Shown here piece after piece: positions 1 to 8,133 of a DNA stretch of 64,000 nucleotides. The notes under the pieces were generated by a model, which was not told the origin of the DNA, did no database searches, and was given only the letters and a program-made list of their open reading frames with translations. The DNA lies in assembly GCA_020632925.1 (NCBI GenBank), contig JACKER010000022.1, positions 62,001-126,000 on the forward strand, written 5' to 3'. The position numbers and the translations under genes were made by a program. The stretch is from Alphaproteobacteria bacterium. GTDB taxonomy: Bacteria > Myxococcota_A > UBA796 > GCA-2862545. The first letter of the stretch is position 1. Every line of letters begins with the position of its first letter.

Positions 1-1926
1 CGGGCGCTGGCCGCCGAGCGAGGGACCGCCGAGGCCCTGCGGACGAGCGATCGGCACCTCGCCCAGGCCCTGCTCGCGACCGCGCAGGAGCGGCTGGACC
101 GGGGAGCGGTCCCGGAGGCCGAGGTGCTCGCCGCCCGGGCCGCGGCGCTGACCGGGGACCCGGCCGCGATCGGGCTGCTGGCGGCCGCGGGGGCCTGGGC
201 GCACCCGGCGCGCTCGACGCCGGGTTGGGACACGCTGGACTGCGCGTGGCGACGGCCGGTGACCGACGGCGTGCTGTGCGCGCAGGAGGACGCGCTGCTC
301 GTCGCCGACGAGGACGGTCGCCCGCGGTTCTCCGTCCCCGGCCGCCCCTACGACGCCGTCCGGACCGAGGACGGCTGGGTGGTGACGCTCGCCGACGGCC
401 TCGGGTGGGATGCGCGTCTGCTCGACCCGGACGGCAACGTGCGACTCGAGCTGCGGGACCTCCCCTCCCCACGGCGGCTGGCGACCGGGCCCGCAGGGAC
501 CGTGCTGTGGGATGGGCAGGAGGCGCGCTGGCTCGGACCCGAGCTCGAGGTGGTGCCGACCTGCGCGGACGGATCGCTCCACGCGCTCGTGGTGGACGAG
601 ACCGGCTACGTCGCGCTCTGCACCGACGGCACCGCGCGCCACCACCCGAGGGCCGGGCCCGTGACCAGGGTCCAGACCCCGCTCGTCCGCGAGCTGCCCG
701 CCTCCACCGCCGCGACCCGCCTGGCGGACGGCGCGGTCGCGCTCGGGCTCGCGAAGGGGCAGGTGGCGCGGCTCGATCCGACGACCGGCGAGGTGGCGTG
801 GGTGACCCAGGTCTCCGACGGCCCGGTGTTCCAGCTGTGCGTGTCGCCGGACGGGTCGCGGATCGCGGCCATGCCCGAGCGCGTCGGCCCGATCGTGCTC
901 GACGCGCTCGACGGTCACCCGATCGCCCGGCTCCCGCTGGCGGACCGTGGCCCCTGCCTGTTCGAGGCCGACGGGTCGCTGGTGACGGCGGGCTCGCGCG
1001 CGGCGCGCTGGTCGCTGGGGACGGCCACCAGCCGCCCCGTGGTGGCGCTCGGCGCCGGGCTCACCTGGGTCGCGCAGACGGGAGGGCGTTTGGTCGCGAC
1101 CTCGGGAGACGGGACGGTGGGCGTGTGGGGCACCGACGGCGCGCCGGTCGCGACCTATCGCTGGCAGGACCGCGTGGTGAAGGGCGGCACGGTGGCTCCC
1201 GACGGTACGGTGTTCGTCGTCGATGGCGGCTCCCCCGGGATCCACCGCATCCCCACGGACGGCGGGCCGCTGCCCGAGCGGATCGAGACGGGTACGAACC
1301 ACCGCCGCGTGGGCGCGTTGGCGTCGGGATGGCTGTGGACCGGGAGCTGGGGTCACGGCCTGATGCTCAACCACCGAGAGACGGGCGAGGCGCGACGCGC
1401 GCTCGAGGATCTGCGGATCGTGGAGGGGTGGACGCGAGCCGACGGCAGCGCGGCCGTGCTGCTCGACGATCACGAAGGTGCCTGGCTGCTCGTCGACGGC
1501 GATCCCCCGACGGCCCGCTCGGCCGGCCAGGCCACCGGCGCGACCGCCCTGGCCCTCGGACCCGCCGACGAGATCCTGATCGGCACCGCGCACGAGGTGC
1601 GACTGCGGGTCGGGGACGAGGTGCGCGCCTCGGTGGACGTCCCGTCCCTGGTGAACGACCTCGCCGTGGACGCCGCGGGACGGCTCGTGGCCGCGGGGCT
1701 GCTCGACGGCACCACGCTGGTCCTCTCCTTCCCGGAGCTGCGCGTGCTCGCGTCGCTGCCGCCCCACCGCGAGCGCATCGGGGGCGTCGCGTTCGACCCG
1801 ACCGGGCGGTGGCTGCTCACCGCGGGGTGGGAGGGCGAGGTCCACACGGCCGATCTGCGACGCCTCGAGCGCACGGGCGACGACCGCGAGCACGACTGGG
1901 GCATCGCGCTGGACCAGGCGCTCTAG
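1..1926 (+). CDS. Beta-propeller (WD40-like) protein, C-terminal part, open at left edge
   Basis: The frame is open at the first base, so only the last 641 residues are visible. The first ~60 residues are Ala/Arg/Leu-rich and helical. The rest is a string of beta-propeller-like blades, for example one with SGDGTVGVWG and a last one with FDPTGRWLLTAGWEG. In this lineage such propellers commonly form the sensor half of membrane Ser/Thr kinases, and the window holds several kinases, so a kinase N-terminus beyond the edge is likely but unseen. The stop codon TAG lies at the left edge of a split terminator palindrome (see the mobile remnant). The function is otherwise unknown. Confidence 0.7.
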   Translation, partial: RALAAERGTAEALRTSDRHLAQALLATAQERLDRGAVPEAEVLAARAAALTGDPAAIGLLAAAGAWAHPARSTPGWDTLDCAWRRPVTDGVLCAQEDALLVADEDGRPRFSVPGRPYDAVRTEDGWVVTLADGLGWDARLLDPDGNVRLELRDLPSPRRLATGPAGTVLWDGQEARWLGPELEVVPTCADGSLHALVVDETGYVALCTDGTARHHPRAGPVTRVQTPLVRELPASTAATRLADGAVALGLAKGQVARLDPTTGEVAWVTQVSDGPVFQLCVSPDGSRIAAMPERVGPIVLDALDGHPIARLPLADRGPCLFEADGSLVTAGSRAARWSLGTATSRPVVALGAGLTWVAQTGGRLVATSGDGTVGVWGTDGAPVATYRWQDRVVKGGTVAPDGTVFVVDGGSPGIHRIPTDGGPLPERIETGTNHRRVGALASGWLWTGSWGHGLMLNHRETGEARRALEDLRIVEGWTRADGSAAVLLDDHEGAWLLVDGDPPTARSAGQATGATALALGPADEILIGTAHEVRLRVGDEVRASVDVPSLVNDLAVDAAGRLVAAGLLDGTTLVLSFPELRVLASLPPHRERIGGVAFDPTGRWLLTAGWEGEVHTADLRRLERTGDDREHDWGIALDQAL

Positions 1927-1938
1927 GAGCCTGCGGGC
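1925..1938. repeat. Left 14-bp direct repeat flanking the insertion
   Basis: AGGAGCCTGCGGGC here is identical to 2329-2342. It overlaps the stop codon of the upstream gene (1924-1926) and forms the left half plus loop of the terminator palindrome that is complete at the right copy. Confidence 0.75.
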
Positions 1939-1958
1939 GTAGCCCCGAAGTGCTCATC

Positions 1959-1990
1959 CCGTGCCCGTGCCCGTGCCCGTGCCCGTTCGG
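1959..1990 (+). repeat. Left inverted hexamer array (GTGCCC)4
   Basis: Four tandem GTGCCC units followed by GTTCGG. The reverse complement is found at 2273-2308 with one extra degenerate unit (CTGCCC). Together they form a ~30-bp inverted repeat around the transposase fragment, so a transcript could form a long stem. They may be subterminal inverted repeats of the element. Confidence 0.7.
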
Positions 1991-2014
1991 TCCCGGCGGA
2001 GTTCATTGCGGGAG

Positions 2015-2270
2015 ATGGATCCCGCTCACGGCAGCCGGATCATGAAGCGTGGCGGCGAGATCGAGCAGACGTACAACGGGCAGATCGCCGTGGACGGCGA
2101 GTACTACCTGGTGCCCATGCTCGAACGTGTGCGGTCGGCCGCTGGGGCGCTGCCGGAGAAGATCAGCGCCGACGCAGGCTTCTGGGCGCCGTCGAACGCC
2201 GGGTGGTGGGAGGAGCAGAAGGTGGACGCCTACATCGCGACGCAGCGACACCACCGGCCAGCTGGCAGCG
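2015..2270 (+). pseudogene. IS1182-like DDE transposase fragment
   Basis: About 85 codons resemble the middle of IS1182/IS4-type transposases. Visible pieces are SRIMKRGGEIEQTYNGQ and AVDG, then LVPMLERV and ADAGFW, ending at VDAYIAT. The usual strand between AVDG and LVPMLE is shortened, which suggests an internal deletion. Both ends of the enzyme, including much of the catalytic core, are missing. The same frame stays open far to the right only because it shadows the antisense sulfatase gene. It cannot encode an active transposase. The family call rests on remembered motif order, not on a search. Confidence 0.65.
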
Positions 2271-2272
2271 CC

Positions 2273-2308
2273 CCGAACGGGCAGGGGCACGGGCACGGGC
2301 ACGGGCAC
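2273..2308 (-). repeat. Right inverted hexamer array (GGGCAC)
   Basis: CCGAAC followed by GGGCAG and then four GGGCAC units. This is the reverse complement of the left array at 1959-1990 apart from one inserted hexamer. Confidence 0.7.
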
Positions 2309-2328
2309 CGCTCGCTGCGCGAGCTGGG

Positions 2329-2347
2329 AGGAGCCTGCGGGCTCCTA
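2329..2347. terminator. Bidirectional terminator palindrome, right-hand intact copy
   Basis: AGGAGCC-TGCG-GGCTCCT forms a perfect 7-bp stem with a 4-nt loop. The right arm includes the complement of the sulfatase stop codon (2345-2347). Before the insertion, the left arm would also have included the stop of the upstream gene. There is no U-tract, as is common in GC-rich genomes. Confidence 0.5.
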
Positions 2348-3754
2348 GGGCGGCCAGGGGAGATCGGCCTCCATCGCCGCCGTGCGCGCCTCGAGCTCGC
2401 TCTTCAGGCGCTCCCAGGCGGCGGTCTGGTCGGGGGTCAGCGCGTTCTCGAGCAGGTCGGGTCCATCGTCCCACCCATCGGGGGCCAGCTCGTGGAAGCG
2501 GATCTCGTCGAGCGTCGGCTTCTTGCGGGAGACGATCTTGTACCGCTCGTCGCGCACCGCGCGCTCGTCCACGTCGGGCTCCTCGGCACCGTTGGGCGTG
2601 AAGCGCTCGGACCACAGCGTCGTGTGGACGCCGACGGTGGGGTCGGCGAGCGCCGGGAGCAGGCTCACGCCGTCCAGGGCGCGGTCGGAGACGTCGATGC
2701 CGGCGATGTCCGCGACCGTCGGGAACACGTCCACCACCGACACGAGCGCCGAGGACGCCGATCCCCTCACGCCCACGAGGGGCCCTTGCACGACGAAGGG
2801 CACCCGCAGCCCCGACTCGTCCATCGACATCTTGCCGTGCCCCGGGCTCCCGGGCTCCGCGACGTCGTCGGGGGTGCCGTTGTCCCCGATCACCATCGTG
2901 GTCGTCCGGCGGCGCACCGCGGGCGGGATCGCGTCCAGCAGCCGCCCGAGCTCACGGTCGGCCGCCTCCAGATCCGCGCGCTCACGCTCGAGCTTCGGGG
3001 CGTCCGGCGCCAGATCGGGCCCGGTGTACAGCTCGCGCGGAGGGACGTGCCAGGGGTCGTGCGCCGCGTTGAGGCTCACCACGATCAACCACGGCTCGGT
3101 CAGCACCTCGAGCGCTGTCACCACGTCGTCCACCGTGTCGGTGGTCACGTACGTGGTGGACTCGACCGAGGTCCCGTCCGCCAGCGTCTTGGTCCACGAG
3201 TAGTAGCTCGGTACATTGGCCAGGCTGCCCGCGAAGTCGCCGTAGCCCTGGGTCGTGGCGGGGGTCCCGGGACCGAGGTGCCACTTCCCGTACAGCGCGG
3301 TGGACCAGGTGCGCTCGGTGTCCAGGGCCAGCAGCTCGGCCAGCGTGAGGTCGTCCGGCGCGAGGTCGAACTCGTTGCCGTTGGTGTTGTTGTTGTTGCT
3401 GCCGTAGCCGGTCCGCCGCGCGTGCCGCCCGGTCTGGAGCGCGGCGCGGGACGGTGAGCACACGGGCGTCGCCCACGCGTTGCGGAACAGGATGCCGTCC
3501 GCCGCGAGCCCGTCGATCACCGGGGTGCGGATCTCCCCCGAGACCCCGTAGGCGCCGACCTTGTCGATGCCGATGTCGTCCACGAGCACGACGAGGACGT
3601 TGCCGGGACCCAGGTGCGGCGCGGCGCTGTGGCCCGTGGCGCCCGTGGCGCCGGTCGGGTCGGACGTCGAGCCGCTGTGGAGCGACGCGGTCTCGTGGGC
3701 GACGGGCAGGGTCGCCGTCGTCCGTGTGCAGGCCAGGGCGAAGAACGCGATCAC
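2345..3754 (-). CDS. Sulfatase, lipoprotein
   Basis: A 469-residue arylsulfatase-type hydrolase, predicted to cleave sulfate esters outside the cytoplasmic membrane. The start region reads MIAFFALAC, a short signal with lipobox LAC, so Cys9 is probably lipidated. The metal-binding LVDD pair is at residues 58-60, and the C-S-P-S-R site at 99-103 is the sequence converted to formylglycine in type I sulfatases. A GKWHLG motif and a later HGKMSMDE segment fit the fold. A run of Asn residues (GSNNNNTN) is encoded by a short GTT/AAC repeat. GTG at 3754 is chosen because no ATG precedes the signal in frame; it lies 23 nt after the stop of the macroglobulin gene, so co-transcription is likely. No formylglycine-generating enzyme is present in the window. 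Confidence 0.85.
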   Translation of the reverse strand: MIAFFALACTRTTATLPVAHETASLHSGSTSDPTGATGATGHSAAPHLGPGNVLVVLVDDIGIDKVGAYGVSGEIRTPVIDGLAADGILFRNAWATPVCSPSRAALQTGRHARRTGYGSNNNNTNGNEFDLAPDDLTLAELLALDTERTWSTALYGKWHLGPGTPATTQGYGDFAGSLANVPSYYSWTKTLADGTSVESTTYVTTDTVDDVVTALEVLTEPWLIVVSLNAAHDPWHVPPRELYTGPDLAPDAPKLERERADLEAADRELGRLLDAIPPAVRRRTTTMVIGDNGTPDDVAEPGSPGHGKMSMDESGLRVPFVVQGPLVGVRGSASSALVSVVDVFPTVADIAGIDVSDRALDGVSLLPALADPTVGVHTTLWSERFTPNGAEEPDVDERAVRDERYKIVSRKKPTLDEIRFHELAPDGWDDGPDLLENALTPDQTAAWERLKSELEARTAAMEADLPWPP

Positions 3755-3777
3755 GCGCCATCGTACCCGGCCGCCGG

Positions 3778-6700
3778 TCAGGGGGCGCGGACGACCACCG
3801 GGAGCCCCGCCGACCACGCCTTCTCGTCGTCGTCGTAGTAGGGCCAGGCGCCGCTCGCTGGGCCGGTGAAGGTGCCGGGGATGGCGGCGAGCAGGTCGAG
3901 CTTCACCTCGTGGACCTCGTTCTTGCCGACGCCGTCCCAGTAGAGCGTGACCTCGCGCGGGCGGGTCTCGTAGAACGCGACCACCCCGCGGTCCTTCAGC
4001 TCCTTCAGCTGCCACTCCTGGGCCTCGAGCCCGGCGGGCAGCCCGATGCGCGCGATCGGGCTCGGCACCACCTCCTTCGTGCGGTTCTCCACCCGCGCGG
4101 TCAGGCGGACGGTCTCGCCCATCTTCGCCTCCCGCCGGTCGAGCGAGGTGCTGAGGGCGAGCTCGGCGCCGGGCTCGCTGCGCGGCGTCACCGCCGTCCA
4201 CTGCACGTCGACCGTGAAGGGCAGCGGCTCGCCGCTCGGGTGACGCAGCACGATGCGGTTCTCGCCCCGGTGCAGCGCCCGCTCGAGCCCGTCGATGACC
4301 AGCGGCCCGGTCGCGTCCGCCTCGTAGGCGAGGGTCCCCATGGCCTTGCCGTTGACCTCGACCGACAGCTCGCCGCCGGTCCGTGGCCGCCGCGCGTGGT
4401 CCGCGTGCTCGGTCAGGGCCGAGAGCGCGAGCGCCGTCGCCTGGGTGGCCCCCCAGGTGCCGACCCCCTGGCGGTGCTCGACGAGCCAGGCGGCGCCCTT
4501 GTCCGCCTCCACCGTCCGCCCCGGGGCCTCCAGCATGGCGAGCGTGGCGAGCGCCGTGCTCTCGACCAGCAGGTTCGACTCCCAGCTCCGGGTGATCGAG
4601 CTCTCCGCGCCGGGCCAGCTCCCGTCGGGGGCCTGCATCGCCGCCAGCCGGCGGGCCGCCTCCTCCCCCGCGGGGTTCTTCGTGAGCAGCAGCGTGCGCG
4701 CCGCCAGCGCGAGCACGTACGGGTCCTTCGAGGTCCGCGCGACCTCCACCTGCTGGCGCAGCTCGCGATCGAGCCCGTCGGCGTGGCCCGTGGCGACGAG
4801 CGCGTAGGTCACGAAGCCGTCGAGCACGGGCTTGGGCGCGCTGCCGTAGCCGTGCGCCGACTCGCCGCTGTTGAGGTACCCGCCCTGCCCGTCGCGGCGG
4901 GAGCGCAGGTAGTCCACGTCCCGGTCGAGCACCGCGGGCTGCACCGGGAAGACCTTCGCCATGTCCGAGAACTGGAGCAGGCCGAAGGCGGAGAGCACCT
5001 CCTTGCCCGGGCCGCTGCCCCAGGTCTCGAAGCCGCCGGCGTCCACCTGGTAGCCCGTGAGGATGCCGTAGCCGGTCTGCAGCGCCTGCCCGCTCGCGGC
5101 CCGCAGCCGCGGCTCGCCATCGTGCGTCTCGAGGTAGTTCAGGATGGCCACGTTGGGCCAGTTGGTGCTGCTCGTCTGCTCGAAGCAGCCACCCGGCGTG
5201 CCGATCAGCCCCTCGAGGCCCGACATCAGCGTCGCGACCGTGCTCGGGTGCCAGGAGACCGACGCGATCAGGCTGCCCTCGACCGGGTCGTCGATGAGCA
5301 GCTCGTGCGAGCTGGTGCGGGCGAGCTCGCCGGCCGCCGACCACGTGCGCGGGAAGCCCGGCGGGACCACCTCGAGCGTGCGCTCGATCGCGTCCTGGGC
5401 GCCGCCGCCCTCTGCGGTCAGTCGCACCGTCGCCGTCTCGCGCCCCTGGCCGACCGTGACCGGGATCCAGCTCGTGGCCGAGCCCCGCGGGGCGACCTTC
5501 AGGCGCTCCGAGGTCCGCCCCACCGTGAGCAGCTCCGAGGTCAGCGACGCGCCCACCGCCACCGTGAGCGCCTCGGAGCGCGCCGAGGTGACCGTGATCG
5601 GCAGCATCAGCTGGTCACCGGCCGACACCGCCGGGGGCAGCTTCGTGGCCACGCTGACGGGCAGCACCGACGACAGCGTCGCCTCACCGTGCCCGACCGC
5701 CCCTGCGCCAGCACCCTCCGCCGTCACGCGGAAGGTGGTGACGGCGTCCGACAGCGCGAAGCGCACCTCGGCCCGGCCCTGGTCGTCGGTGCGCACCGTG
5801 GGCTCCCACAGCACCGTGTCCCGGAAGTCGGTGCGGACACCGATGGGCGCGCTCGCATGGTCCGGGCGCGGGAAGACACGGACGGGCGCCCAGGCCAGCT
5901 CGCCGTCCCACGGCATGTCGCCCACGTAGCCGAGGTACCCGAGCCCGCCGAGCATCTCGTCGTCCGCGGCGATCTCCTTGCGCGCACGCCGGCCGGCGGC
6001 GAGCTGTCGGAGCGGGGCGCCCATCGCCTCCGCGTCCTTCTCGAAGCGCTGGTCCCTACGGTCCTCGAGCGCGATGGCCATCGGCTCGGCGACGATCACG
6101 GGCTGTGACACGACGTCGGCGACCGCCACGGGCATCGGGATGCCGTCCGGCATCGCCATCGGGGGCGGGGCCATCGGGACCAGCGCCTCACCTTCCTCCG
6201 CGCCGTCGAACCAGCGCTCCGCGAGGCGGAGGAACGGGCCGCGCGTCGCCACCGCCTCGGTCACGACGGGCTCCGGGTTCAGCACGGGCGCCCAGTCGAA
6301 GCGGCGCCAGCCGCGCGTGCCCATCACCAGGTCCAGCCCACGGGCGGCCAGCACCTCCTCGGGATCGTAGTAGAAGCCCGGATCCTCGGGCACCTCCGAC
6401 AGCTCGGGCTCGAGGTAGACCCGGGACAGCAGGTGCCCCTCGCGGTCGTCCGCGAGCGAGAGCACCGCGTCGTCGGCGACCGCCAGCGCGAGCTCGGCGG
6501 GCACGGGCCGGCCGTCGGGGCCCGTGGTGCGTACGCCGACCACCACCTCGTCGCGCGGGCCGTAGCTCGCGCGGTCCGTCGTGAGCTCGACCTTCAGGTC
6601 GCGCCCGGCGCCGCGGTAGACCAACCGCTCGGCGAGCGGCGCGAGGTCGCTGGGGTCGAAGACCGTGACGCGGAGGGCGCCCTGGCGGTTGGCGTCGGTG

Positions 6701-7965
6701 CGCGCCAGGTGCACGACCGTGTCCCGGTCGGGTCCCGCGCGGACGGCCGCCGTGTCCGTCCGCTGCTCGCGCTGGGTGCCCACCACCACCACGTCACGAC
6801 GGGTGGTGCAGCGCACACCGACGCGCACCTCGGGCAGCTCCGACCGCAGGTCGTCGTAAGACCGCAGGGTGCAGCCCCGGTCCTGGGCCGTGGGCAGCTC
6901 GAACGTGGTGTCGATGCCCTCGGGCGCGGTGATGCGTGCGCGGTAGGTCCGACCCCTCTCCGGCGTGAACGCGAACCGCCCCAGCCCGTCGTGCAGGCTC
7001 TCGAAGGTCGCGACCCGGCGCCCGCGGTCGTCCTCCACCACCCCCGCGACGTCGGCGGGCTCCCCGTGCCGGTCACGGCCCTCGAAGTAGACCCGGCCCG
7101 GCAGATCGGCGACCAGATCGCCTCCCTCGGGGAACAGGTCCAGCCGCAGGTCCGACAGCACGATCGGCACGGAGCGGCTGATGGACTCGCTGATGCCACC
7201 CTCCTCGACGAGCACGATCAGCAGCCCGTCGCCCGACGACAGCGACGACGGCAGCTTCCCGCTGGCGAGCACGGCGCCGGTCTCGTCGGTGCGCAGGTCC
7301 TCCTCCGCGACCGTCGCGCCGTCGACCTGGAGCATCACGTGGACCGCGTGGTCCGCGAGCGGCTCACCCGAGGGTCGGAGCAGCTCGACCAGGGCCTCCA
7401 CGCGCTCGCCGGGACCGTAGGCCTCGCGGACGAAGTCCAGCTTCTTGCGGACGGTGGGCGCCTGGTAGCTCGAGACGACGAACGGCCGCTCGTCGGTCTC
7501 CCCCGACTGCGCCGTCAGCCGGACCACCCAGCGCCCACCCGGCGCGTCACCCGGCAGCACGAAGTCGTTGGTGGCCGTCCCGTCCTGCTGGAGCACGCGC
7601 TTGGTCTCCACGACCGTCCCACGCGGATCGATGAGCTCGTAGGTCACGCCCGCGCCGGCACCCTCGCCAGTGAGGCTCCGGGTCGCGAGGTTCCAGCTCT
7701 TGACCCACACCGTCTCGCCGGGTCGGACCATCGGCCGATCGAGCTGGACGTGCAGCCGCCGCGTTCCGTGGCCGTCGAACCAGCTCTCGATGCGCCGGTC
7801 GAGGCCGTCGGGGATGGCCTCGGGGTTGAGCCGCTCGGCGGGGGCAGCGGCGGGCTCCACGTCGAGGTCCGGGGGCTCGGCAGCGGTCTCCACGCGGTCG
7901 CGGGCGGCGGTGTGGCTCAGGGCGCAGCCGAGCGCGAGGGCGGGAAGCAGGGAGGGCCAGCGCAT
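3778..7965 (-). CDS. Bacterial alpha-2-macroglobulin family lipoprotein (MG2/TED)
   Basis: A 1395-residue protein of the bacterial alpha-2-macroglobulin type, a periplasmic bait that traps attacking proteases. The N-terminus has a signal with lipobox ALGC (MRWPSLLPALALGC), consistent with inner-membrane anchoring. MG-type beta domains fill the first ~800 residues; QLDRPMVRPGETVWVKSW is a typical MG2 entry. The thioester motif GGCFEQT has its Cys at residue 927 and Gln at 930, followed by the helical TED domain and a C-terminal receptor-like beta domain. YfaS-like proteins are often paired with penicillin-binding protein 1C; no such gene is adjacent. The downstream neighbour is the lipoprotein sulfatase; the upstream gap of 168 bases probably holds the promoter. 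Confidence 0.9.
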   Translation of the reverse strand: MRWPSLLPALALGCALSHTAARDRVETAAEPPDLDVEPAAAPAERLNPEAIPDGLDRRIESWFDGHGTRRLHVQLDRPMVRPGETVWVKSWNLATRSLTGEGAGAGVTYELIDPRGTVVETKRVLQQDGTATNDFVLPGDAPGGRWVVRLTAQSGETDERPFVVSSYQAPTVRKKLDFVREAYGPGERVEALVELLRPSGEPLADHAVHVMLQVDGATVAEEDLRTDETGAVLASGKLPSSLSSGDGLLIVLVEEGGISESISRSVPIVLSDLRLDLFPEGGDLVADLPGRVYFEGRDRHGEPADVAGVVEDDRGRRVATFESLHDGLGRFAFTPERGRTYRARITAPEGIDTTFELPTAQDRGCTLRSYDDLRSELPEVRVGVRCTTRRDVVVVGTQREQRTDTAAVRAGPDRDTVVHLARTDANRQGALRVTVFDPSDLAPLAERLVYRGAGRDLKVELTTDRASYGPRDEVVVGVRTTGPDGRPVPAELALAVADDAVLSLADDREGHLLSRVYLEPELSEVPEDPGFYYDPEEVLAARGLDLVMGTRGWRRFDWAPVLNPEPVVTEAVATRGPFLRLAERWFDGAEEGEALVPMAPPPMAMPDGIPMPVAVADVVSQPVIVAEPMAIALEDRRDQRFEKDAEAMGAPLRQLAAGRRARKEIAADDEMLGGLGYLGYVGDMPWDGELAWAPVRVFPRPDHASAPIGVRTDFRDTVLWEPTVRTDDQGRAEVRFALSDAVTTFRVTAEGAGAGAVGHGEATLSSVLPVSVATKLPPAVSAGDQLMLPITVTSARSEALTVAVGASLTSELLTVGRTSERLKVAPRGSATSWIPVTVGQGRETATVRLTAEGGGAQDAIERTLEVVPPGFPRTWSAAGELARTSSHELLIDDPVEGSLIASVSWHPSTVATLMSGLEGLIGTPGGCFEQTSSTNWPNVAILNYLETHDGEPRLRAASGQALQTGYGILTGYQVDAGGFETWGSGPGKEVLSAFGLLQFSDMAKVFPVQPAVLDRDVDYLRSRRDGQGGYLNSGESAHGYGSAPKPVLDGFVTYALVATGHADGLDRELRQQVEVARTSKDPYVLALAARTLLLTKNPAGEEAARRLAAMQAPDGSWPGAESSITRSWESNLLVESTALATLAMLEAPGRTVEADKGAAWLVEHRQGVGTWGATQATALALSALTEHADHARRPRTGGELSVEVNGKAMGTLAYEADATGPLVIDGLERALHRGENRIVLRHPSGEPLPFTVDVQWTAVTPRSEPGAELALSTSLDRREAKMGETVRLTARVENRTKEVVPSPIARIGLPAGLEAQEWQLKELKDRGVVAFYETRPREVTLYWDGVGKNEVHEVKLDLLAAIPGTFTGPASGAWPYYDDDEKAWSAGLPVVVRAP

Positions 7966-8133
7966 CGTCGTCTCCGTGGTGTGCGGTCACGGGGACAACG
8001 GGCGCCGGACACGGTCGCTTACAGGCGATCGTTCACGGGTACCGCGAGCGGAGGTCGCGCCGATGTGGCGATCCGCCGCAGCATGGACTCCCCCGCGCCG
8101 CCGTCCGCCGCGCGGTCACTACCCCACGACGCC
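7966..8133. other. Intergenic region upstream of the macroglobulin gene
   Basis: 168 bases without a convincing gene on either strand. It presumably carries the promoter of the macroglobulin gene on the minus strand, but no clear -35/-10 pair was recognised. Confidence 0.4.

Larger units (their letters stand above)
1925..2342. mobile_element. Decayed IS1182-like insertion within a bidirectional terminator
   Basis: This ~418-base stretch between two convergent genes has no intact gene. It is bounded by a perfect 14-bp direct repeat, AGGAGCCTGCGGGC, at 1925-1938 and 2329-2342. Inside lie inverted arrays of the hexamer GTGCCC (1961-1990 and 2273-2308) and a transposase fragment between them. 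The right-hand copy of the direct repeat continues as a full palindrome, AGGAGCC-TGCG-GGCTCCT, so the element appears to have landed in a terminator shared by both neighbours. The direct repeat could be a long target duplication or an imprecise repair scar. Confidence 0.6.

Noticed and set aside
1961..3457. A 498-codon frame starting with a Pro-Val repeat
   Set aside because: Only the first part (transposase fragment) has meaning; the rest is antisense to the sulfatase.
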